The notes: a model not told the origin generated them from the sequence alone. Positions 1 to 7,506 are shown, counted from the first letter of the stretch. The stretch is 11,656 nucleotides of DNA from Strigomonas culicis (GCA_000482145.1 AUXH01000597.1:1-11656); one strand, 5' to 3'. Numbers and translations: made by a program.

Positions 1-5
1 CACAN

Positions 6-71
<66 letters not shown>

Positions 72-72
72 A

Positions 73-111
<39 letters not shown>
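1..111. repeat. (CA)n dinucleotide microsatellite
   Basis: Almost pure CA repeat with two CAGA interruptions near 66-74 and one undetermined base at position 5. On the transcribed (minus) strand it reads (TG)n, far downstream of the Asn-rich gene. The N and the position at the window edge suggest that the array length is not reliably resolved. Confidence 0.97.
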
Positions 112-114
<3 letters not shown>

Positions 115-637
115 GAAGAAGGGTTAGAGACCTTCCATCACCGGATTCGTGCGGCACGAGTATCAAAAAACAACATAGGTATGTATAGGATAGTTGTATA
201 TGAACAGATATTTTACTTTATCTCTAATAGTGGGGAAGGGGGATTACTGCATCGAACGAGAAAAACAATAATATGGCTTCATACTGTTTCAAGTATACTA
301 TTATAATGCTCGCGAAGCTTGGGTATAGATTGCTTCGCAGTCCACTACATTACATCAATAATAATGATAAAACGAAGACAAACTAATAAGAAAAATCAAA
401 ACAAAGTAAGAAAGAAAAAAAGAAGTGTTATTACAAATGAAAAATGAAGTAGCAACGGAAGCTCGAGTACTAGTATTAAGAAAAAGGAAGAAAAAAAATG
501 AACTGAAAAAAATAAAGCAAGGTCTTTTGTATGTAGTATATATGTTCATTTCCTTTTTTCTAAAAAAAAAGAATGAAAAAAGAACCGTTTTCTTCTCCCC
601 TCTTCCTCTTTCCACACCTGTCTGTGTTGACTTCTCG
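112..637. other. Non-coding region, 3' UTR/spacer of the Asn-rich gene
   Basis: AT-rich stretch downstream of the stop codon at 638. It contains purine-rich runs on the + strand (about 380-520 and 565-592), which are pyrimidine-rich in the transcript. These could serve as polypyrimidine tracts that couple polyadenylation of this gene to trans-splicing of the next gene beyond the window. I find no convincing coding sequence, tRNA or other RNA gene; ORFs here are rich in Lys/Phe runs and look like translated UTR. Confidence 0.7.
312..338. other. Candidate hairpin in 3' UTR
   Basis: Perfect 7-base inverted repeat GCGAAGC / GCTTCGC (312-318 and 332-338) around a 13-base loop. It would lie in the 3' UTR or downstream spacer of the Asn-rich gene. 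No function can be assigned, and a chance occurrence is possible. Confidence 0.35.
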
Positions 638-3138
638 TCAGTGAGTTTGCTTCGACGCAGGCGAAAAGAGTCCTCCATCGAAGTGGGTAGGGGAGAACAA
701 CGCATTGTCCTCCTCTCCCGCTGGCTGCGGCACGGCGGTCTTACGGAGTCGCTCACTCTCCTCCATCGCCATCTTCTCGCGAGAGCGGAGACTGTCCTTC
801 GCGGGGGCCTTTTTATCCCACTTGGCGGTCTCGGCGCTGTTGTGGCAGTTGTTGTCTGCCTTCACACCGGGGTCGTTCTCGAAGATGCGGAAGGATGGGT
901 GGGAGATGGAGTAGAGGTCCTTGTCTACGTCGACGCTGACGTTGCCGCGGCTGCCCCCCCACGCGGCCTGCTGGCGGGCGGTGTGCGGGAGGGGTGGGTA
1001 GCGGCCGCATGCGAGGATGCTGTTGCACACCTTGTCCACCTTGGCGGAGGCCCGTGTGACGTACTCCTCAAAGTTCTCATTCGTGATGGTGCTGTTGTCG
1101 TGCTTGATGAGCAGATAGCACTGCTTGTTGGGTATCACGATGTTCCACTTGAGGTTGAGGTCCGCGATGGTCTCTTCGTTGCGGTAGGACGAGGTCAGTA
1201 TCCAGTTCAGGTTGAGCTTGAACTCTGTGAGGAAGTGCACATCCTCGCTCGTGAGGTACGTATCGGTATCCTCCAGCGGCGCGGGGGCGGGCGCCGACAC
1301 GGGCGCGTGTGGCGCGGCGCTGCCGCCCGTCGGGCCCATGGAGTGCCCAACGTTGACGCTGGACGTACTATTCCCATTATTACTGCTGCGGCGCCGATCA
1401 CCGGGCGGGCGCGGGTTGCACCCTCCCCTCTCGTTCGTACGGCTGTAGTTGACCATACTGTTCGAGTTGTTGTTGTTATTGTTGTTGTTGTTGTTGCTGT
1501 TCGCATTGTTGTTGTTTGTATAGTTGTTGGGGTCGATGCCACTCTGGGGCTCCTGCGGATAGGACGGCTTGCGGGGCTGCATGCTGCCGCTCGGCACGGC
1601 GGTGCTGCGGTTCCCCCGCGCATCGTCATTGGCGCTGTTGGACACGTTCTGGTTGCTCTCGACGACGTCCATCGGCTGCCGACCGCTGAGGCTCTGCTCG
1701 CACATCTGCTCCAGCCGCTTATACTCAAAAAAGACCCGATCAAAGTACTCGCTGATGTTCTGCTCGTCGACCGGAATGTTCCGCCCGGAGGGAATCAAGT
1801 CGTAGATGCCGTGCTTGGCGGGGATGAAAAAGTATAGGTTCAGCCCGCGTATCTGGTCTGCGGAGAGCCGCCCCTCCTCATACTGCTCGCGACGTGCGAA
1901 GATCGACTGGAAGAAGATCTGGTTCGTCGCCAAGTCGTCCACGTCCAGCGTGAAGGTGTTCCAGAGGTGCGCCTGGTCGGGGCTGCCCGCGACACGCTGT
2001 GGCGGGCGCCCTGCCTTGCGTCGGTCCGAGTTCTGGCGCGATGGTAGCCCGGACGACATGTTCGCGTAGGCCTGGAAGGCTTCGTGTATCACCTCACGCT
2101 GCTCTTCCACTAGTTTCACAAAGGAGGGCAGGCTCTCTCGCGTGACGGCGATGTGCTCGCCGAGCGGCTTCAGCACAATGACCTTGTTAGGCAGCACGAT
2201 CTGAAAGGAGAAGGGCTGCTCCTCGATCTTCTCGGGGTGCTGCTTCAGGTGCTCCAGCGTCGCCCAGAAGTCCGACTCGTTCATGTTGCTGGAGTTCACT
2301 CTGGAGGTGCTACTATCAAATCCATTATTCGCGTTGTTATTGTTATTGCTACTGCCTGCATTCTCTTGCGGTGCAGTGACAGCCGCCACCGCGCGAGGCG
2401 ACAGGCTGCCACTAGTGTTGGCGGATGCGGGTGCTATCCGGTTTGGCATCGTCCATGTCTTGGCGTCGTCCGCGGCCCGCGGCGGCTGCGTCGGTGCCAT
2501 GGGTGACATGGACACCGACTTGAGATCGTTCGACCCCTTCAGCTGCTCGAGCTTCTGGAGCGCCCGCTCCACGTAGGCGACGGCGTACTCGTACGGCACT
2601 GCCTCGCTGAGCAGCGCCGTGTTGACACTGGTGCTTACAGCCTTCTCCGTGTCGAAGATGTCGACGTGGAACAGACGGCCTCTATAGGGCACCGCGTAGG
2701 TCATCTGAAACTGGCTCCATACGGCCGCTGCCTGCTCCTCCGTGCGGCGCCGCTCTAGGCTCCAGAGGGAGGCGTGGCCCGCCTTCTGCAGTAGGTGCCG
2801 CCGCACAAAATAGAGGATCTCGGCGTAGTCGTCGTTGTACAAGTTGCGCAGCGCGTTGAGCGGCAGGTGAGGTAGCGCGCGCTCCACGTAGCGGTCCGTG
2901 TACATGCGCTCCGCCGCCGGCGGCATCGTCACGTCGTAGCCGTTGTTCTCTTTCCGCACAGCGACGTTGAAGCACTGGTGGAAGCAGGCGAGCAGGTAGG
3001 TGAAGCTCTCGTAGTTGTTCGGCGTCACGCGGACGTGCTTGCTGCCGGGGAACAGCAGGAAGGCGGACCCGTCAATGAGCGGGACGTAGAAGCGGAGCGT
3101 GATGCGCGGGTGCGGCACCATCGCGCTGCTCGTCGAGG

Positions 3139-3169
<31 letters not shown>

Positions 3170-3523
3170 CGGTGTGTTCGTCAGGTTGGGGCTGGACGAA
3201 GCCTGGGCCTTCCGCACCGGTGTGGGGCTACTCCCTGGTGGATGTCCGAGGTGGGGGAAAAACCCCTCCGACTCCACATAGTCCACCTGCTCATAGAACT
3301 GGCGCACAACGAAGTGATAGTACCACACCTTGTTCCGCTCGAGGGACGCGATGAGCGTCTGCAGCACGTCCTTTGCGGCCACGTGATTGTCTTCGTAGAG
3401 TTGACGAAGAGAGGGTTCTAGTAGATTAGGTACAGCTACAGAATCAAAATACTGTGTTCGCAACTTTGTCTCTGCCTCGATATTCACGTGGCTGGTATTC
3501 GCGGTGGGTGGTGGACTCGACAT
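638..3523 (-). CDS. Asn-rich protein with repeated HECT-N-lobe-like modules
   Basis: The 961-residue protein starts at the ATG just downstream of a short 5' UTR and ends in TGA. I do not recognise a named family. Folded-looking blocks alternate with low-complexity linkers rich in Asn, Ser and Pro. A pattern recurs about five times: strand, Pro-containing turn, strand, short Gly/Ser turn, Val-Thr, then a helix. Copies lie near residues 141-190, 270-330, 437-487, 560-612 and 790-838. The clearest reads LIPSGRNIPVDEQNISEYF; others read LKPLGEHIAVTRESLPSF and LIKHDNSTITNENFEEYV. This resembles the HECT E3 N-lobe signature (ELKPxGxxIxVTxxNxxEYV), and helices with aromatic/Leu spacing precede copies 3-5. 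No HECT C-lobe with a catalytic Cys is visible, so ligase activity is not supported. Asn runs sit at 119-128, 393-400 and 670-686. The C-terminus repeats LFSP twice (942-945, 952-955). Subcellular location and function are unknown. Confidence 0.93.
1466..1516 (-). repeat. Asn-coding AAC-rich trinucleotide repeat
   Basis: An in-frame, mostly AAC triplet array (GTT on the + strand) codes for Asn runs at residues 670-673 and 677-686 of the Asn-rich protein, broken by Ala and Ser codons. Its length is a multiple of three within the reading frame, so expansion or contraction would be tolerated. Confidence 0.9.
3140..3169 (-). repeat. (AAC)10 repeat coding for ten Asn
   Basis: Ten uninterrupted AAC codons (GTT on the + strand) encode residues 119-128 of the Asn-rich protein. 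They sit in the linker just before the first HECT-like module. The pure repeat suggests recent slippage and likely length polymorphism. Confidence 0.95.
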
Positions 3524-3546
3524 GACCTACGATGATAGGCACTGGA

Positions 3547-3566
3547 ATTATTATTATTATTATTAT
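3547..3566. repeat. (ATT)n microsatellite in the 5' UTR
   Basis: Six to seven ATT triplets lie just upstream of the Asn-rich gene start, between the candidate acceptor and the ATG. They would be transcribed as an A/U-rich leader. Confidence 0.9.
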
Positions 3567-3574
3567 GATTTATT

Positions 3575-3584
3575 CTAAAAAAAG
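3575..3584 (-). promoter_or_regulatory. Candidate spliced-leader acceptor for the Asn-rich gene
   Basis: On the minus strand a short T-run ends in AG (3576-3575), 51 bases before the start codon. The run is short, and an AT-repeat follows it. An alternative is the AG at 3796-3795 behind the longer CT tract at 3847-3866, which would give a 5' UTR of about 270 bases. Confidence 0.4.
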
Positions 3585-3846
3585 TATTAGTTCTAAAAGT
3601 GATAAACAATGAAATCCAATTATTCTGTGCACTTGATCTGTTCTCTGTCTTTTCGTTGATAACGATGTTCTATTCTATATTGTTTTTGTGTTCAAAGAAA
3701 TATTGTTTTATTTACTTGATATTGAATTGTGAAGAGGGAGAAATATTGAAAAAAATCAAAATAAATAATCCAAAAAAAATAAAAAAGGAGAGTGCTTTAT
3801 ATAGAAGGCAATAATAACGGTAAGTGACAGCGCGAAAGAGATAGAT

Positions 3847-3866
3847 AGAGAGAGAGAGAGAGAGAG
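3847..3866 (-). repeat. (GA)10 tract, CT-rich in the transcript
   Basis: Pure AG dinucleotides on the + strand give (CT)10 on the transcribed strand, flanked by further pyrimidines down to about 3832. It could act as a polypyrimidine tract for trans-splicing of the Asn-rich gene. Confidence 0.85.
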
Positions 3867-4049
3867 CAATTGTATGTTAGAATTCACTTTTCTTCGTCAC
3901 TTGTGAACTACACATGCCCCATCGTACAATGAAAACACATACACATACACACACACGAACATATACACACATACACTGCCGAATATGCATGTATAGATGA
4001 GAATGATATCGGTAACACTTTTACTAAGACTCCGTAAGACGAAGAACAG

Positions 4050-4078
4050 AAAACAAAAACAAAACAAAACAAAACAAA
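4050..4078. repeat. AAAAC pentamer repeat
   Basis: About five imperfect copies of AAAAC, which become GUUUU repeats in the epimerase transcript. They sit inside the probable 3' UTR. U-rich 3' UTR elements often bind regulatory proteins in trypanosomatids, but no specific element is recognised here. Confidence 0.75.
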
Positions 4079-4554
4079 CCGAAGGAAATCGAGAGAACAT
4101 GGAACATCCAAAGTACCGTTTTTTTCTGGTTTAAAGTCTTCATCCTTTTTCCACCCCCTCGCTTTTTTATTTCTGGCGAGAGCTGTACACATCTCTCCTC
4201 TGTAGTAGTATTGCGAACACTACTAATACGAATGTTAATAGCAATAAAAAACAAAGAATCAACTTTCTTTTGCTTCAATGAGAGAATGACCAAAAAAAAA
4301 ATAATTGCAGTGCAGTCGAGGCGACGTTATAGTCGTACTCGCGTGCTCAACAAGAAAGGTCGATAGACGTGGATGATGTAGATGGAAGAGAAAGAAAACA
4401 CACCTTCCCAACAACTGAAAACCCCTTGTATAAGTGACCCCAGTAAGAAAGAAGGACATAACTGATAAAGTCAGAGAAAAGCGTACATGTAGAAGGGCGG
4501 CGCAACACGACCCGTAAGTAATGGTTTGTGTTGCTTCCACGTTCCCAGGGGACG

Positions 4555-5499
4555 TTACAGTTTCGCTTCGGCAGACGAAGACAAGATGCGAATTTCTTGT
4601 GTGCCGGTCCACGTCGCGGAGGTGGCTAATACAGCCTTTTTGATGATGTTGCCGTGCTCCACGCAGATGAAGCGGTTGTAGTCCTCGTCGGGCATATCCT
4701 TGAACGCCTTGGCCTTCTCTGGCCCAGGGTTCCACACACAGACGTCCGGGAGCGACGTGCTACTAATGTGCAGCATGCGGTGGGGGGCGTCCAGCCGCTT
4801 CTCCGCGTTCTCCTGCAGCATGACGGCGCAGCGCTGGTTCGTGTAGATGCGATCGAACTCCTCCGTCATCTTCCACACGGGCGCCATGGGCGAGAGCGCG
4901 GTGCTCTCCGCGGCCTTGCTCTTCAGGTTGTCCACGTACGGCGTCAGGTTGAGTCCGTTGACAATAGTGTTGCTGAGCTCGTCGATGGCGAAATACGTGT
5001 GGAAGGCAAAGCTGAACGTCACGGGCACCTCCTCGCTGTTGTTGCGCACCCGCATCTGCAGCCGCAGCCGCTCCTTGTTGAACTCGATGGTGTACACCAG
5101 CTGCACCATGTTGTTCGGCGAGTCCGAGACGACGACGCCCTCCGGCGACAGGTCTTGCACCGACGCGCGGAGGCTAAACGTCGCGCGGCCCTGCGCCGCG
5201 TCCACCTCCTTCAACTTCCACGGCCGGATGCGCGCGAAGCCGTGGGAGGGGGAGAGCGGCCCGCGGCTGCCGAACTGCGGAAAGATGAGCGGCACGCCGC
5301 CGCGCAGGGGAACGCGCTCCTTGTATTCGGCGGTGGGCGACATGTAGAGCATTTCGCGCGTCTTGCCGTCGCGCTGCGGCACGCGCCAGCTGGCGAGGTG
5401 CGCACCCTGCTCGTAGACCACAACGGAGCTACCGTCGGGGTGCGTCACCACCGTGTGGTGGCGGCCGTGCGCGTCCTTCGTGTAGGCAGGGGCAGTCAT
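4555..5499 (-). CDS. Glucose-6-phosphate 1-epimerase-like, PTS1-type C-terminus
   Basis: This 314-residue protein belongs to the aldose 1-epimerase superfamily, closest by eye to the hexose-6-phosphate mutarotases (YeaD/YMR099C type). These interconvert the alpha and beta anomers of glucose 6-phosphate, feeding glycolysis and the pentose phosphate pathway. Visible signatures are GGVPLIFPQFG (67-77), SHGFAR (85-90), FAFHTYF with the probable catalytic His167, VWNPGP (255-260) and ICVEHGNI with the probable catalytic Glu281. Length fits the family. The protein ends in Ala-Lys-Leu, a type 1 peroxisomal targeting signal, so import into glycosomes is inferred. The start was set at the ATG followed by TAPAY because the open frame upstream translates a polypyrimidine tract and AT-rich UTR. 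Regulation is not visible beyond the UTRs. Confidence 0.93.
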   Translation of the reverse strand: MTAPAYTKDAHGRHHTVVTHPDGSSVVVYEQGAHLASWRVPQRDGKTREMLYMSPTAEYKERVPLRGGVPLIFPQFGSRGPLSPSHGFARIRPWKLKEVDAAQGRATFSLRASVQDLSPEGVVVSDSPNNMVQLVYTIEFNKERLRLQMRVRNNSEEVPVTFSFAFHTYFAIDELSNTIVNGLNLTPYVDNLKSKAAESTALSPMAPVWKMTEEFDRIYTNQRCAVMLQENAEKRLDAPHRMLHISSTSLPDVCVWNPGPEKAKAFKDMPDEDYNRFICVEHGNIIKKAVLATSATWTGTQEIRILSSSAEAKL

Positions 5500-5885
5500 T
5501 CGATAGAGAGAGAGAGAAAGGGAAGTATAAATGAAAAACCGAGTAATATATTTATAAGGAGTGACTTTAAAAAAAAAAACTAAGAAAAAGGAATGTTCTT
5601 GTGATAACTTTAAGAAGGACCAAACAGAGGAAACAAATGGGTAGAAAAAAAAGTGATTTCGCTGATATTCAGACAACACAAATCCAATGTCCAAGGTCAG
5701 GTGAGAGGTGCGCAAAATGTATTTAGCGTGACATACAGGAAAGAAACAATAAGAGTACTTAAGCGAATCATTAAGGTTGATCATGTGAAAACATGTTGAG
5801 GACATCCTCAGCATGACAAGTCTCCTGCTTGCCCACACACGTGCGCGCGGTGGCCAACGTCCCGCTCGGCAGGCTATTGTACTGC
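5500..5885. other. Intergenic region between LYR-family gene and epimerase gene
   Basis: AT-rich spacer holding the 3' UTR of the LYR-family gene and the 5' UTR of the epimerase. An open frame runs through it from the epimerase but has no conserved features. No other gene is seen. Confidence 0.75.
5565..5592 (-). promoter_or_regulatory. Candidate spliced-leader acceptors for the epimerase gene
   Basis: On the minus strand, pyrimidines at about 5582-5592 end in AG at 5581-5580. A second T-run follows and ends in AG at 5566-5565. These would give 5' UTRs of about 80 and 65 bases. A further CT-rich stretch at 5505-5525 lies directly before the start codon with no AG between, so it is probably UTR. 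Confidence 0.5.
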
Positions 5886-6275
5886 TCAGTAGAAGGGATA
5901 CGGCGGCGGAGGCCGGCGCTCCAGAATGCCCCGGATGCGCTGCTTGCACCAACTCTCGTGCTGCTTCTCCGACAGCAGGTACTCACTTCTAAATTTCTTC
6001 GCCTTCTCTACGGGAAGCTTCACCATCGCGTCGTTGTAGCGAACGATGCGCGCCACGTCCATTTTCATGTAGTGCTCCGCAAACGCCGCTATTTCATTAC
6101 CAATACCGACGAGCAGCCGGATCTGCTCTTCGTCCGTCACTCGTGCGTACTTGTACATCTCCACAAGAACGCGGTGTCGCGCCCAGAAGAGCCGCGCGCG
6201 GTCGTGGAAGTAGGCAGCACGGAGCGCGCGCATTATACTTCTATAGCAGAGCTGCTGTGGCGTCCAGCTAGACAT
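5886..6275 (-). CDS. LYR-family protein, NDUFA6/B14-like (complex I) candidate
   Basis: This 129-residue protein starts at ATG and ends in TGA. The N-terminal helix carries a LYR-like motif as L-C-Y-R (9-12, Cys in place of Leu) followed by basic and aromatic residues, as in the Complex1_LYR family. A second segment, ARVTDEEQIRLLVGIGNE (44-61), matches by eye the region of mammalian NDUFA6 in which VTD is followed by a Leu-rich helix and a Gly-x-x-Glu. A later helix (71-100) also fits. LYR proteins are small mitochondrial proteins that bind acyl-carrier protein; NDUFA6 is an accessory subunit of NADH:ubiquinone oxidoreductase. The Pro-rich tail (PPPPYPFY) and the segment 101-129 are extra. 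No clear cleavable presequence is visible. Another LYR-type assembly factor is the main alternative. Confidence 0.85.
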   Translation of the reverse strand: MSSWTPQQLCYRSIMRALRAAYFHDRARLFWARHRVLVEMYKYARVTDEEQIRLLVGIGNEIAAFAEHYMKMDVARIVRYNDAMVKLPVEKAKKFRSEYLLSEKQHESWCKQRIRGILERRPPPPYPFY

Positions 6276-6328
6276 GGCTGCACACGACTGCCTTCCTTTT
6301 TTTTTTTGTTTCCTTCAACTGGCTGCTA

Positions 6329-6354
6329 CTGTATACAAAAGAAAAGAGGGAAAT
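6329..6354 (-). promoter_or_regulatory. Spliced-leader acceptor for the LYR-family gene
   Basis: On the minus strand a pyrimidine-rich tract (6354-6335, CCTCTTTTC-like) is followed by CAG ending at 6329, which gives a 5' UTR of about 53 bases. Tract and AG lie in the expected order and spacing. Confidence 0.65.
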
Positions 6355-6503
6355 GGATAGAGACGCGAACCATCTGCATAATAAAGGAACACTAATTATA
6401 CTGCGCCATCCAGCGCCTACAGGGATCGGATGGATGAAGGTGCACACGTGCATCCGTACAAGCACAATTACAAAGCAATACTACCGCTCGTCGTGAAAGC
6501 ATT

Positions 6504-7148
6504 TTACAAGTCAAAAGAGTGCGTGAAGGGGCCCTCCGACGCAAACCTGAGCCCCTGGCGGTTGCCGAAGGTGCCGCACACGACGCGCCCGTTGTACTTG
6601 AGCCAGTCGCGGTGGTGGTTGCGGTTAGGGTTGATGTTCCCATCGTCGTCCATCTCGACAAAGTGGGACTCGTGAAGGGGCAGCCCGTTGATGTCGATCT
6701 CCTCCTCGTTGACGTTGCGGGCCACGCGGAGGAGGTGCACAAAGCGATAGTACAAGGACTCGCACGTCTCCTTGTTCTTGATGAGCGAGTGGAACTGCAC
6801 GGTGTTCCCTTTCTTGTTGATCTTGCCGGCGAGGCTCGCCTGGGGCACCACCAGCAGGTCCATCCGCGGCACCTCCTCCAAGCTTTGGGCCTGGTTGCTC
6901 ATCTGCTCCGGGGAGAAGTGGGTAAAGATCTTCGTCCTGAGAAGCGTGTTCACCGCTTTCTGCAAACGCTCATCGTCGAGAATGCTCGCGTGGTCGCCGT
7001 GCTCGGTCGTGGCGTCGTTTGTCTTGGCGTGAGAGGCGTCCAGGAAGGCCACGTACATCAGGACCCCGCGCCCGCAGCGGACGTACTTGCTCTCGTTGTC
7101 GATGAGGAGGGACCCCTGGTCCATGGACTGCAGTACCACGCGGATCAT
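6504..7148 (-). CDS. ATD/DTD-type aminoacyl-tRNA deacylase with insertion
   Basis: This 214-residue protein has the DTD fold signatures throughout. The N-terminal strand is MIRVVLQ. The motif that is SQFTL in canonical DTD reads PQASL here (102-106). Near the C-terminus GTFGNRQ (192-198) is followed by EGPFTH (205-210), the Gly-Pro motif. PQA(T/S)L, GNRQ and GPFTH are the variant signatures I associate with ATD (animal DTD2), a DTD paralogue that hydrolyses Ala mischarged on certain tRNA-Thr rather than acting on D-aminoacyl-tRNAs. MYVAFLD and AVNTLLRTKIF also fit ATD. It presumably acts in the cytosol in translation proofreading. An extra hydrophilic segment of about 35-40 residues (about 146-186) lies between the helix LYYRFVHLL and the C-terminal strands. 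The start follows a good acceptor site. Substrate specificity is inferred from motifs only. Confidence 0.92.
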   Translation of the reverse strand: MIRVVLQSMDQGSLLIDNESKYVRCGRGVLMYVAFLDASHAKTNDATTEHGDHASILDDERLQKAVNTLLRTKIFTHFSPEQMSNQAQSLEEVPRMDLLVVPQASLAGKINKKGNTVQFHSLIKNKETCESLYYRFVHLLRVARNVNEEEIDINGLPLHESHFVEMDDDGNINPNRNHHRDWLKYNGRVVCGTFGNRQGLRFASEGPFTHSFDL

Positions 7149-7506
7149 TTGGACGATCTTGTCTCGAGTAAACTATCGGGGAAAGGAAAAAAAAAGACAG
7201 CCCGTTGGAACGAATGCAAGAGCAAGAGGGAGAAGCAGGTAACGTTGATAACAGAAAAAAAACACATACAAATAGTAATAATACAATACAAGAGAAGGGA
7301 AAACAGATCCCAAACCCTTGACGCGGTTCATACTGATGGAACAACTGACGCAGAGAAAGGAGTGTGATGCATTCATACGGTAGATGACAGCAGAGGTAAA
7401 AAAGTATTCTCTTTTTTAAAAGACGCGAAGTGAAGAATACACCGCAGCAGGTTCGTCAAAAGTGAGCAAACAATACGTAGCAACACCACAAAAAACACCA
7501 ACGCGC
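7149..7506. other. Intergenic region between VPS4-like and deacylase genes
   Basis: AT-rich spacer with the 3' UTR of the ATPase gene and the short 5' UTR of the deacylase. Several A-runs (T-runs in the transcript) occur. I see no gene or structured element. Confidence 0.75.
7173..7196 (-). promoter_or_regulatory. Spliced-leader acceptor for the deacylase gene
   Basis: On the minus strand a clean polypyrimidine tract (7196-7178, CTTTTTTTTTCC then TTTCCCC) is followed after three bases by AG at 7174-7173. The resulting 5' UTR is 24 bases long and has no upstream ATG. This is one of the two clearest acceptors in the window and supports the chosen start. Confidence 0.75.

Larger units (their letters stand above)
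3524..4554. other. Long intergenic region (about 1 kb), UTRs only
   Basis: This AT-rich spacer lies between the epimerase stop and the Asn-rich gene start, and is the longest spacer in the window. It holds simple repeats: (ATT)n, (GA)n, CA-rich stretches near 3936-3975, an AAAAC-type pentamer array at about 4050-4078, and many A-runs (T-runs in the transcript). ORFs here translate to Phe/Leu/Cys/Ser- or Lys-rich low-complexity sequence with no recognisable domain. It most likely holds the epimerase 3' UTR plus the 5' UTR of the next gene. No RNA gene is recognised. Confidence 0.7.

Noticed and set aside
147..160. GGCACGAG next to a near-palindrome, similar to a common cDNA library adaptor
   Set aside because: The match is short, the flanks read as normal AT-rich genomic spacer, and no vector or linker sequence is present. 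A chance similarity is more likely.
425..1837. Long + strand ORF (470 codons) antisense to the Asn-rich gene
   Set aside because: It overlaps the real gene in antisense, runs from an AT-rich UTR into coding DNA, and translates to Val/Ala/Gly/Arg-rich sequence with a run of Val opposite the Asn repeats. No domain is visible.
638..3523. Reading the Asn-rich protein as an active HECT ubiquitin ligase
   Set aside because: Only N-lobe-like elements are seen. The C-lobe with its catalytic Cys motif is not visible, and the C-terminus is low-complexity.
3599..4293. Small ORFs of 67-94 codons on both strands in the long spacer
   Set aside because: They are composed of Phe/Leu/Cys or Lys/Ile low-complexity sequence derived from simple repeats, overlap one another, and have no conserved features.
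5500..5952. N-terminal extension of the epimerase frame by 151 codons
   Set aside because: The extension translates A/T-rich spacer and pyrimidine tracts (Phe and Ser-Leu runs), overlaps the LYR-family gene, and lies upstream of candidate acceptor sites. The family begins near the Met at 5499.
6427..6456. Inverted repeat CGGATG...CATCCG with inner CACGTG near the deacylase stop codon
   Set aside because: The stem is only six bases with a poorly paired interior, and there is no context to support a regulatory or terminator role.
6519..7367. + strand ORF of 282 codons over the deacylase gene
   Set aside because: Antisense shadow of the deacylase. The minus strand has the family motifs and the acceptor site.
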